This document shows, in pieces, positions 10,923 to 20,670 of a stretch of 64,000 nt of DNA; positions within the stretch are counted from its first letter, which is position 1, and each line of letters opens with the position of its first letter. The notes under the pieces were generated by a model. It worked only from the letters and a program-made list of their open reading frames with translations, was not told the origin of the DNA and ran no database searches. The translations under genes were made by a program, and so were the position numbers. Source of the DNA: Paralithodes platypus. Lineage: Eukaryota; Arthropoda; Malacostraca; Decapoda; Lithodidae. The DNA lies in the NCBI GenBank assembly GCA_032716605.1, contig CM064480.1, positions 46,555,372 to 46,619,371 of the forward strand, in the 5' to 3' direction.

Positions 10923-10960
10923 AGATACCGGTATATAAATATATATATATATATATTTTT
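10839..10960. repeat. (AT)n microsatellite
   Basis: A long AT run with a short break at 10918-10935, cutting off the PLE 5' end. Confidence 0.95.
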
Positions 10961-10974
10961 TTTTTTTCTTCAGA

Positions 10975-11655
10975 TTTCTCCCTAGACCTATATCAAGCTA
11001 AATACAAAATAGACCATAACCTTCTTTCGAGATAAATGTGTGCATTATTCGGCAGACATATACCGCGCTCAAAACCCGGTACCTCCTAAATTGCAGGCTC
11101 ACTATCGCTCGTCAGGAACATATCGACACCTAAATGGCATCACAAGATCTCAAAATATCGACACCTAAATGGCATCACAAGATCTCAAAATATCGACACC
11201 TAAATGGCATCACAAGATCTCAAAATGGCCACACTAGTGGAGAGAAAGTCTTAATATTTCAAAACTAATGATGCTAAACATGAGGTAGAAGGGGGTCCAG
11301 AAACAAAAATAACCTTAAGAGGGGCTGGTTCACTTTTTGAGCGATTTTTGCATGTATTCATTAGTTTTCTAGTTTCCTCCCTAGACCTCCATCAAATTTA
11401 AAAAAAACATCCATTAGATCCCCCTTCTAGATTAATTTGTATATTTTTCGGTAGAAAAATGTCCCGGCCGAAGGCCGGTTCTTCCAACAAAACATCGAGA
11501 CCTAAATAGCACGAAAGGTCTAACTATTGACAACGAAATGGGGCGAAAGGTCTTAAAATCGACTAACTAATGGGGCAAACATCTTAACATCTGAAAACTA
11601 ATGGGGCTAAACATGAGGGAGAAAGTTGTCCAGAAAACCGGCCCATCCCCCCTTA
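10975..11655 (+). repeat. Dispersed foldback repeat R, copy 3, with internal 35-bp triplication
   Basis: It has the same blocks as copies 1 and 2. At 11122-11226 a 35-bp unit containing 'CACCTAAATGGCATCACAAG' is repeated three times in tandem, which the other copies lack. Confidence 0.7.
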
Positions 11656-11976
11656 ATAATACCCATTATATCTTTGTTTTTTATAGGACACTCTCTTCTG
11701 TTTGATCCACTTTCTCCTCTTCCTCTGTTTGTTCTACCTCTTGTTGTTCTTCATTGACTTTACACTTCCTCTTCTTATTCTATCTCAGTTTTTTTCACCT
11801 CCGTTTTCTCTCGCTCCCGTTTGACTCCGTTTTTGCTCACTAATATTCATCCCATCCAGAGCGAGGGCTAGAGAGAAATGGCGCTTGATAATAGACCTGA
11901 ATATTCTACTTCTTCTTTTATTATTAGTATTATTCTTTTCTTATTATTTTTTTCGCTCAGACCAAGAGTGAGAGCG

Positions 11977-12329
11977 ATGGAAATGAGTTACTTGAGAAGT
12001 GCGTGCGGAGTTACATGGAGGCATAGACAGACGAATGAGGAAGTAAGAAGGAGGTGTGGTGTGGAGGTAGATGTGCTGGTAAGTGTGATAAGGAACAACT
12101 TGAGATGGTTCGGCCATATGGAACCTATGGAAAGCGAGAGAATGACTAAGAGGGTGTACGAGAGTGAGTTGGAAGGACAGAGAGGGAGAGGTGGAAGGAT
12201 GGAGTGAGGAAGTATATGGATGAAGGCGGTGCTGGTTGGGAGGAGGGGCGTCGACTGACTGGGGACAGGGGTGCATGGGGGCGGTTCGTTCGTGGTCACC
12301 CCTTCGGGGATCACGGCATCAGGCAATAG
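11977..12329 (+). pseudogene. LINE 3' fragment (post-RT region)
   Basis: The frame shows 'RRRCGVEVDVLVSVIRNNLR', then 'WFGHMEPME' and 'KRVYESELEGQRGRG', followed after a frameshift near 12200 by a Gly/Arg-rich stretch with 'GDRGAWGRFVRGHP' ending in a stop at 12327. This matches the region after the RT domain in many animal non-LTR retrotransposons. No RT domain precedes it, so it is a 5'-truncated copy. It is followed closely by an (ATT)n run that may be its 3' tail. Confidence 0.8.
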
Positions 12330-12356
12330 ATAGAGAGATAATTTTTTATTTTTATC

Positions 12357-12370
12357 ATTACTACTATTAC

Positions 12371-12407
<37 letters not shown>

Positions 12408-12408
12408 G
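12357..12408. repeat. (ATT)n microsatellite
   Basis: A run of TAT/ATT triplets just after the LINE fragment. It may derive from the LINE 3' tail. Confidence 0.9.
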
Positions 12409-12604
12409 TGTGCCTGTTTGCTCCTAGTGTGTACATCCGGTGTGTGATATTTAGCGAGTGTATGTAGTTGTATAAGCTCTTCCCACTCCTGTTTAAAGTG
12501 GATGTTGCCAATGACCCTTCGTTTAGTCGCACTTACCGGATATCAATCTGCCCACGTTCTAACCTCACACTCTAGGTCCCTTATTGACTCCTTCAACTGC
12601 TTAA

Positions 12605-12811
12605 CCCCTTCTGTACCGGCGACGTCTTTGTTATTTGATTTCAGCTACATTTAGACGATTTTATGAAGCTTAGGAAGGATATATGGTAGCTAAAAAGATG
12701 AATTGAGACAGTCTGTAGCCTATTATTAAGTAGACATTCTTCCTAAGCTGAATAAAATAGTCTAATAGTTGCCAGAATATAATGAAAAGTACATCACCGG
12801 TATATAAGGGG
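12605..12811. mobile_element. Complete palindromic TTAA MITE, 207 bp (piggyBac-like)
   Basis: TTAA at 12601-12604 and 12812-12815 flank inverted ends 'CCCCTTCTGTACCGG' and the complement of 'CCGGTATATAAGGGG'. Inside, 'AGACGATTTTATGAAGCTTA' (about 12651) pairs with the inverted arm at about 12738-12760, so nearly the whole element could form a hairpin. The TTAA target and CCC ends point to piggyBac mobilisation. Confidence 0.75.
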
Positions 12812-12829
12812 TTAAGAGGGAATGGGGGG

Positions 12830-13165
12830 GGGGGATCTAGAGCCTCATCTCTCTCGTGATAAGCCCCATTAGCTTTTGAGATTCTAGGACGTTTGCCTAA
12901 TTTGTTTAACGATTTTAAGACCTTTCGCCTAATTTCTTTGTCAATTGTGAGGCCTTTCTTGCCATATGTATCGTTTTTTTCCTGGTGGGTCATAGGGACC
13001 CTGCAATTTAGGAGGAATCGAAGCATATTTTTTTTTACCGAAAATTGTACACATTTATCTCGAAGGGTCTTGAGGGTATTTTCTTAAGCTTGACAGAGGT
13101 CTGGGGAAGGAACAAATAAAATTAAATAACAATAAAGATATTAATATACAAAAACTCCCCTTAAA
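12830..13165 (-). repeat. Dispersed foldback repeat R, copy 4 (reverse, partial)
   Basis: This is a reverse-oriented, diverged partial copy: 'AAGACCTTTCGCCTAATTTC', 'AATTGTACACATTTATCTCG' and 'CTTGACAGAGGTCTGGGGA' are complements of blocks in copies 1-3. Confidence 0.6.
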
Positions 13166-13539
13166 AGAACCACCAAATTGTAAATAATTTATAAAGAATT
13201 AATGAGATGATTCTACTTAGTTCGAGCAAATTGTGAAGCGAATTAAACGGTTAAGCGTCACCTTACTGATCCTTGATGAAGGTATTGAGGGATAATCCTT
13301 TACAACGGCACCTCGTAGCTACTTTCTACTTTTCCTATTTTTTCTGAAGAGTGTAGAGAGGGGAGAAGGGGTGTTGGAGAGAGAGGAAGCTGTTGGAGTG
13401 GCTTTGTTATGTGTGTTTAATCTGTATACGTCGTCAGGATGTCCCCTGACTGGGTGTGAGCATGTGAAACATGCTAGGACGTACTACCACACCCACTAAA
13501 GCAAGGTTCACACATTGGCGAGCCGGAGCGCGAGGCCAA

Positions 13540-13915
13540 CGCGAGTCACACTCGCCGCATACCGCCGTTGATGGAGCCCGAACCCAACGCGAGTAGCATC
13601 TGATGCGAGTAAACACGCATATAACACGAATATAACACTAGTTTACACGAGTTTACATGAGTTTACACGAGTTCACAGGAGTACCCGCGAGTGTCGGCGA
13701 GTGTAACACGACCCCAACGTGCACCGCCGAAATTTGAAAAATAACGGTCACATTCCAGGGTACGAATAGTGCGATTCTACAGGAGTCTACACGAGTGTCA
13801 CAGGAGTGTACATGAGTTTACACGTGTTTACACGAGATGAACGCAAGTCTACAGGAAATTAACAGGAGTGTATGGGAGTCTAACATGAGTTTGTGCGAGT
13901 GTTGGCGAGTGTCAG
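13540..13915 (+). promoter_or_regulatory. Left subterminal motif array of Harbinger 1
   Basis: A degenerate motif of about 11-12 bp, 'ACACGAGTTTAC' or 'ACGAGTGT', is repeated many times in one main direction from just inside the left terminal repeat to the start of the transposase gene. In PIF/Harbinger elements the Myb-like protein is known to bind subterminal sites, so I infer this as its binding array. It may also hold the transposase promoter. Confidence 0.65.
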
Positions 13916-14039
13916 GAAATGTATAAAGAGGCCCCCACTGGCACCATTTCTCACACCACGCAACACCACCACGGACGGACGTACGCTCTGCAGGATACAG
14001 CCCAACCAACCCACCCACCCACCAACCCACCCACACACC

Positions 14040-15641
14040 ATGTCCATCACGAGGCGCAGAGCGGCAGCTGTGGTCATACTCCTGCAGATGGAGATGCATC
14101 TCGTAGACCTAGAGGAGCTGGAGGAGAAGGAGGCTGAAGAAAGACGTCAAGGGGAAAGGCCACGAAGGACAGTTTGGGCTAGGAGGTGGCTACTGAGACG
14201 GCCACAGTTCGGTGTGTACGAACAACTTATGGAGGAGCTTGAGAGAGAGGACCCCAAAGGATTCCGGAACTTCCTACGTGTGGACGTCCACATGTTTAGG
14301 GAGTTGGTGGCAAGTGTCGGGCCTAGGGTAGAGAAGCAGGACACCTTCTGGAGGCAGGCTTTGTCACCTGGGCTGAGATTGCAATCACACTCCGCTACAT
14401 GGCCACTGGTGACTCATATCCTAGCCTACAGTACGCGTTCCGTGTGGCCCGGAACACCATCTTCCTCATTGTGCCTGCAACATGCGAAGCCATCATTGCA
14501 GAATACCAGGAGGAGGTTATACGTTGCCCCAGGACACCGACGGAGTGGAAGGTGGTTGCCAGTGAGTTTGCCAAGCGCTGGGATTTCCCGCATACAGTTG
14601 GTGCCATCGATGGAAAGCACTGCGGCATCAAATGCCCTCCACATGCCGGTACGGAATTCTACAACTACAAAGGCTTCCACTCCATCGTGCTCATGGCTAT
14701 TGTAGACGCCGACTACAAGTTCCTCTACTGTGACGTGGGTAATCACGGTAGCTGCTCAGATGGTGGGGTCTTTATAAGAACCAATATCAGAGCAGTATTG
14801 GATGGGTGCACCCTGGGACTCCCTGCTGCCGAACACCTGCCCAACGACGACACACCTGTTACCTACTTCCTGGTGGGTAATGACGCCTTCCCTATGCGAA
14901 GGTGGTTGATGAAGCCACACTCTACCCGGCGACTGACTGTACCTGAACGGATCTTCAACTACAGACTGTCCCGGGCTCGCAGAGTTGTTGAGAACGCCTT
15001 TGGCATCATGGCATCCAGGTATGTGTATGATTATGTGACATGTTTGACCATAAATACAGGTATCGGTGATGGCACCCTATTAATGTGAAGTATACTAGTC
15101 AGGTATTAACTATACATGCTCGTAACCATTCTCCTGATGCTCGTAACCATTCTCCCTATAATTAACATGGATTAATACATCTCCCCCACATCCACAGGCT
15201 GTGAGTCGTCCACGTCTGCAAGTCGAGTTTTAACTATACATGATCCTAACCATTATTTCCCTATTTAATATGAATTATACTAGTCAGTGTTTAAATATAC
15301 ATGTTCTTTCTCTCCCTAATTATTCAGGTTCAGGTGCCTCCACAGCAACATTCCCCTCCACCCGTCCCGTGTTGAGTCTGTGGTGATGGCGTGCTGCTGT
15401 ATGCACAACCTTATGCGGATGAGGTACCCTAATCACCACGCCAACCTAGCAGACGAGGAGGACCCTGAGACGCATGCTATCATCCACTGGGGGTTGGAGG
15501 GAGGAGCGGGAGAGGCTGAATCCCCTCCAGAGACTATCCGGGAATGTCGTGACAGCCCAGGCCAAGAGACAACGCCAGCACCTCACCGACTACTGCTCAT
15601 CACCCAGGGGCAGTGTCCCCTAGCAGAACGACATGATATAA
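14040..15641 (+). pseudogene. Harbinger 1 DDE transposase (HARBI1-like), two exons, disrupted
   Basis: I choose ATG 14040, which begins a charged N-terminal region followed by 'FGVYEQLMEELEREDPKGF'. A one-base deletion near 14381 moves the frame; the next part carries 'VGAIDGKHCG' (first catalytic Asp), 'YCDVGNHGSCSDGG' (second Asp) and 'RRVVENAFGI' (Glu), the DDE_4 signature. An intron fits at 15019-15327 (donor GTATGT, acceptor TTCAG) and resumes with 'FRCLHSN'. Near the C-terminus there is another frameshift, and a TAG stands where the sister element has a Trp codon; the last codon would end at 15641. It is related to but clearly diverged from the transposase at 34120-35468. Confidence 0.88.
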
Positions 15642-16371
15642 AGGTATGTATCCATATGTTGCCATTGCTGTTATTAATATTATTGTAGTTTAGATATTGA
15701 TATTCTGTTGTTAATCATTTTAAAATCAATTCTACCTCATTAATATATATTCTCTATATGTTATTCGAATTGTATAAAGTCTCATATATTATGGTGTTCA
15801 TCTTTTTCTGTCGTTTCATAATGTTTAATATATTCTATTTAATTTATATCTTGCATTTATTTATATTTCACGTTGGATATCAATCTGTATATTATTATTT
15901 GTCATCATATATCCTTTGCATATATTCCACATCATTATTTATGTTAATATCAATATTATTCCAGAAACCTATTTCATTCATATTATATGGTATTTGTTCT
16001 CTCTTCATTATTGATGTTTATATCAATATTATTCATAACACAACTTGAATTCATATTAACTTATATTTGTTCTCTGTTGACAAGTCATTTCCACGGTTAT
16101 AAAAGGAACCTTTGTTGATAATATAAACAGATAAACTCTAATAATAAATTTTGGATGCAAAACAACAGCTGGAGGCACATAGTTTATTATCATCAGAAAC
16201 ATAGATATATAGCATGTTAATATATAGCAGAAAGTAATATAGCATGTTAATATATAGCAGAAAGTATAGACATAATAAGACATATTCATTTGATGTGTAG
16301 ATATAGTATTACATATATTCGTCATTCCCATCACTGGGGGGTTTATGACTTTATTATTATACCCACACGTT
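15642..16371. other. AT-rich spacer between the convergent Harbinger genes
   Basis: No gene is seen. A short direct repeat 'AGCATGTTAATATATAGCAG' occurs twice near 16212-16262. The stretch probably holds the 3' ends of both transcripts. Confidence 0.5.
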
Positions 16372-18814
16372 TCACAAATTTTCGTCATCCCCAGGCCTGG
16401 GGGTGTTGACTTGCGTGTTCAACCTTCTATATATGAAGTTCCCTGGTGTTGATGGCCTACTAGTAGATGGGCTTGAGGGAACCGGTGTTGGTATGTTGGT
16501 GCCATGTGTAGGGGTCATCGCCCCCGCCCACCATTCATGTGCATGTGCAGGAGACCTGAATGACGTACCCGCCAGCATCTCTGAGAATGTGGGGCTGTTG
16601 AAGGGTGCTTGCATGCGTGACGGTCCTGGCTGGGGTTGCATCTGTGGTGGTGTGGTGTGCAACTGCGGGGAGCCTGGTGGTTTAATGTTTAACTGCGGGG
16701 GGCCTGGTGGTGTGATGTGCAATTGCGGGGGGCTTGGTGGTGTGGTGAGTATCTGCGGGGGGTTTGGTGGTATCGCCATCTGGGGTGCCGTGTAGAGGCT
16801 GACCTCATCCCTGGCCTGAAGGACTTGCTGCATAATCCTCCGTGACAATGCCTCCCCTACAGCGTCAGGGAGCCTCTCGAGCTGCTGCTCCAAGTACCCC
16901 ACGAACTGTGCATACTTGGTCTCCTTCACAGCCATGGATGTCACCAGGCGTGACATGTCCTCCCGCAGCGCCTCCCGCGTCGCACTGAACTGTAGAAACA
17001 AGAGTATGCATGTTAAACACCTTTTGTAGTTATAAAATAATACATACATGTCATGGTAAGTTATGATAATAACCTTTTTATGTTTTTCTCCTCCGGATGT
17101 ATATGTCTTCCTCTACAGGAATTGTTTGCGGTTTGCAGCGTACACGAACATAGGATTTATATAATACTCTCGTAATGACTAATATACTCTCGTAATGACA
17201 TATGTTAAATGTTTTCATATTTACCTCCACAGGTGAGACCGCCTCTGCAGACTTCCGGCGCTTTTTCTGGCTGCTGGACGTGGCAGTGGGAGTTGTGTTG
17301 GTTGGAGGGGGCATGGCAGTGTCCTCTCCATCACTCTCGTCATCTCCAATCACCTCCACATCCACATCCGGCGAGACGACCACGGTCGGGTTGGGAAACT
17401 GAAACACAAAAACATTAATATATCCTATATGAATAACACGTTTAACCTATTTTAGTATACTTAAATATATGTACCTTGACAATATAAATAAATATAAGAA
17501 AATACATTTTATGTTTACATGAAGCCTTCCATTATAAATGTATGATTTCAAGTATATATGCACAAGATAAGCATGATATTAACAGACATGAATTAATAAA
17601 TGTATAAAATCAAATATATATGCACAAGATAAGCATGTTATTAACAGACATTAATAGCCTAGGTATACATGGTGAAATAATACTTTCCAAATGTGATAGC
17701 GAACAGTTCTTTAAGTATATATTGTTTTCACACATATTAGGTATGTTTATATTAGTTCTAACCTTAGCTGTGACCTTGGTCTTTACGCGGGAGATGTGCC
17801 CTTTGAGGAAGGCAAACTTCTCCATGATCCAGGCGTCCCTCTCGGATAGTGGCTTGTCCTCGAATGTCCCAGGTGTTCCCGATCCACTCTTGATGTCGCT
17901 CAGCTTTGAGTACCTGGACCGCATGTTCCTGACCCAATGGGCCAGATTAGCGCCTGTGTAAAGAGTAATATTTATTAAGCAATGCACCTTTATATATATG
18001 ATTTATATCGCGTAGTTAACAGGCCAAACATGGGTGGATAATACATTATTAGTTAATGCTGTTAAATACAAATGTAAAGGGATGTAGATGATACTGGCAA
18101 CACACCTATATATATATATGGCAATTTAGCACACTTTCACATAATAGTATTGATGTATTTGACGTATAAAACACATGGAATCAAACCAAGAACATAACAG
18201 CAAGGTATTCAATCACTTATTAAAATTAATATATCATGGTGCATGTTTGGTTGGGGGTACTTACCTGAGACATCAACAGCCAGGGTAGCAGCCTTCTCAT
18301 CGTAGGCGCGGAGTTTCCTGCGGGTATCTTTGTAGGCCTTGCTATGCTTCATGTATAACATTGGGGTGTCCTTCACCCACTCGGCCAGCATGTCCTCAGT
18401 CTCGTTGCTCAGGATCACCCTTGTCAGCTTCTTCTTCTTGATGGCGCCATAACGAACAGGGTCCGCGCTGCCAGGGGGGCCAGGGGGGTCAGGGGTATCA
18501 TCATCACTGTCAGTGTCCTCTAGGCTACCTTGGCTACCTTGGGTGTCCTGACTGGTCTGACTATCCTGGCTGGGCTGAGTATCCTGGCTGCCGGCATCTT
18601 CAATGTCTCCGTCCAACAGGTCCATGTCCTCATGTCCACTGGGCTGGCTGTCCGGCACAATTTCATCAGAGTCATCCAACTCTTGCGACGCAACAGGCCT
18701 CCTGGCAGGATGTGCGATGCGGGGTTGTTCGGGTGGTGTAGCCTTCTTCTTCAAAACACCAACACCACCCTTCCGAGACTTGGTGGCCGCCACCTTCTCC
18801 TTGGGCAAAGGCAT
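16372..18814 (-). CDS. Harbinger 1 MADF/Myb-like DNA-binding protein, four exons, about 510 aa
   Basis: I infer exons 18814-18265, 17953-17763, 17398-17225 and 16989-16372. Each junction has GT/AG signals on the minus strand and the phases agree; the summed length of 1533 nt is 511 codons including the stop. Exon 1 starts at 'MPLPKEKVAATKSRKGG', is basic, then Asp/Ser/Gln-rich. A MADF-like domain spans exons 1-2: 'ETEDMLAEWVKDTPMLYMKH', then 'HWVRNMRSRYSKLSDIKSG' and 'LSERDAWIMEKFAFLKGH'. Exon 3 is acidic and ends in a basic KKRRK patch. Exon 4 has an amphipathic 'VGYLEQQLERLPDAVGEALS' helix and a Pro-rich tail. In Harbingers this partner binds the element ends and helps bring the transposase to DNA. 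I see no stop or frameshift; expression is unknown. Confidence 0.8.
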
Positions 18815-18954
18815 GGTGCAGGGCGGGCAGGTAGGGCAGCGTGGTAGGGCAGCGTGGGTCGATGTGCAGAACGGGTCGATGGGTCCTTGCTAGGGTCACG
18901 GAGGAGAGTGGAGTAGGCAGCGTGGGCGGTCCTTTTTATAGGGGGTGTATGACG

Positions 18955-19640
18955 CGGTGGTGCCAACTACTCGCGCGGTGTTGCCAGCAGTCGCACACCG
19001 CTCGCGTAGACTCACGTTGGTTTTGCCGTTCCTCGCGTAGACTCGCATAGACCCGCGTTAATATCGCGTAAACTCATGTATACTCATGTTGGTTTTGCAT
19101 AGACTCGCCACACATATTGTGAAATTCAGACCACCACGTGGGTACTCTCGTTTACGCGTGTTACACTCGCGTTACCCCGTGTTAACTCGCGTTAGGGGCG
19201 TGTTGACTCCTGTTTGACTCCTGTTAAACTCGCCTTTGCCAATATTGGCACCCACATGGTTATTTGCATATAGTGTTGAGTCATGTTGTACTCGTGTACA
19301 CTCACGTAGACCCGCGTAGACTCTCGTAGACTCATGTAGACTCATGTCGACTCGCGATCATTTAATGTCTAAATAGTACAACACGAGTCTACATGAGTGT
19401 CACACGAGTCTACAGGAGTCTACGCGAGTATACGCGAGTCTACGCGAGACTATGCGGTTTGGCGTCCTAGTCCCACTTGACTCTCCAAATTTCATGCATA
19501 CATAAACTTTTTGGCCTCGTTCGCGAGTGTACGCGGTGCAGCCCGAGTCAACGCGAGTCTGTGCGAGTGTCGGCGAGTGTCGGCGAATTTGGGATAATCA
19601 TTGGCGAGTGCAAGAATTTCATCACTCGCGTTGGCCTCGC
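18955..19640. promoter_or_regulatory. Right subterminal motif array of Harbinger 1
   Basis: From 18955 to about 19370 the motif appears mainly in the reverse orientation ('CGCGTAGACTCGC', 'ACTCATGTA'). From about 19378 to 19640 it flips to the forward orientation ('ACACGAGTCTACA', 'CTACGCGAGT'). So the right end holds two blocks facing each other, while the left end has one block. This is a candidate binding platform for the MADF partner and the likely promoter region of its gene. Confidence 0.6.
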
Positions 19641-19679
19641 GCTCCGACTCGCCAATGTGTGAACCTTGCTTAAATGTCC

Positions 19680-19751
19680 GCCGTGGCAGGGATTAGATCC
19701 CGGGTCTTGCAGATTCACACGTGAGCGTGCTCACCACTTGACCGCCGCGGC
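19680..19751 (-). repeat. tRNA-like SINE head
   Basis: On the minus strand a 72-nt sequence starts 'GCCGCGGCGGTCAAGTGG' and ends 'CCCTGCCACGGC'. Its seven-base ends pair with one mismatch and an A-box-like 'GTCAAGTGGTGAGC' is present. The T-arm 'CCGGGATCTAATCCCTG' has lost the normal B-box. The anticodon arm is not convincing, so I call it a tRNA-derived SINE remnant. It starts seven bases beyond the Harbinger 1 target duplication. Confidence 0.5.
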
Positions 19752-20219
19752 TCTTCTCCCACCAGAATATCATACGTAAGTTGAATAAAATCGTCTGTGG
19801 GGAGCTAAAGTATAATCAAATCTGGCTGAACGGGTTTAGGGCGGAATTACCGTCTCCGAATGTACAGTTGTGGACTATTGAACCTGGTACGCCTTTTATG
19901 AAGAGGTGATGTACGGTCACGCTAATAAGTCATGTCCCAGCTGTCGTTATATTTGGCTTGCTCTGTGCTGTATTAATGTCGGTCAGATGTTGAATAGGGT
20001 GGGTAAGTGTAGGAACATGTTGGTATGTTTCACTCGATATGAAGAAATGAAGCTTAGATATTGCTGATGCCAATTATTGATCAAAATATACTTGGTGCCG
20101 AGACATCACTTATTAGCGCGATTGTACTCTAATAGGCTTTCACAGGGTTGTTTATCCCTTCACCATCATAGTATACTGAAAAGGTTAACAAGAATCCAAA
20201 CTGAGCTCTTCAAGGGAAA
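19752..20219. other. No gene seen; possible decayed TTAA-family MITE at 19760-19835
   Basis: 'CCAGAATATCATACGTAAGT' and 'AAATCTGGCTG' may be the two arms of the palindromic MITE family. The rest has no recognisable feature. Confidence 0.3.
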
Positions 20220-20580
20220 AGTAGTTACATTTTCTGGACCCCCTTCTCCCTCCTGTTTAGCCCTACTAGTTATAATGTTTTAAACGTTCGCCCCATTAAT
20301 TTGTCGATTCTAAGACCTTTCGCTTAGTTTCTTTGTCAATATGAAGACCTTTCGTTCCATCTACAATAGGTGTCGATGTTTTTCATGGCGAACGATAGCG
20401 AGCCTGTAATTTTGGAGGAATCGGCCTTCGGCCGGGATATTTTTCTACTGAAAAATGTACAAATTATTCTCTAGGAGGGATCTTGAGGATTTTTTTTTTT
20501 TTATGCTTGATGGAGGCCTAGGGAGGAAATTAAATAATAATACGGAACTAAACAATTAAATAACACCTACCCCTTATAAA
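20220..20580 (-). repeat. Dispersed foldback repeat R, copy 5 (reverse)
   Basis: This is a reverse-oriented copy with 'GGCGAACGATAGCGAGCC', 'CGGCCTTCGGCCGGGA' and 'TGATGGAGGCCTAGGGAGG'. Block order matches the complement of copies 1-3. Confidence 0.65.
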
Positions 20581-20670
20581 CAAAAACTTTTTTCATTGAG
20601 TAGGTATAGATTATTCTATTTGTATACATATGTTTCTACTTATTTACTCACGGTGATACGTAATTAAAGG

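Larger units (their letters stand above)
13500..19670 (+). mobile_element. PIF/Harbinger DNA transposon 1, complete, 6,171 bp
   Basis: The terminal inverted repeats match over about 50 bp with one mismatch: 'AGCAAGGTTCACACATTGGC' from 13500 and its complement ending at 19670. The perfect target duplication is TAA (13497-13499, 19671-19673), as expected for PIF/Harbinger. The element has the classical two genes in convergent orientation: a DDE transposase (plus strand) and a MADF/Myb-like DNA-binding partner (minus strand). Both ends contain arrays of a short motif, probably binding sites. The transposase is broken, but the MADF gene looks intact. Confidence 0.93.

Noticed and set aside
19680..19751. 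Functional tRNA gene
   Set aside because: The acceptor stem pairs, but the B-box is degraded and the anticodon arm does not pair. The same holds for 2740-2830 and the SINE head at 58428-58495.
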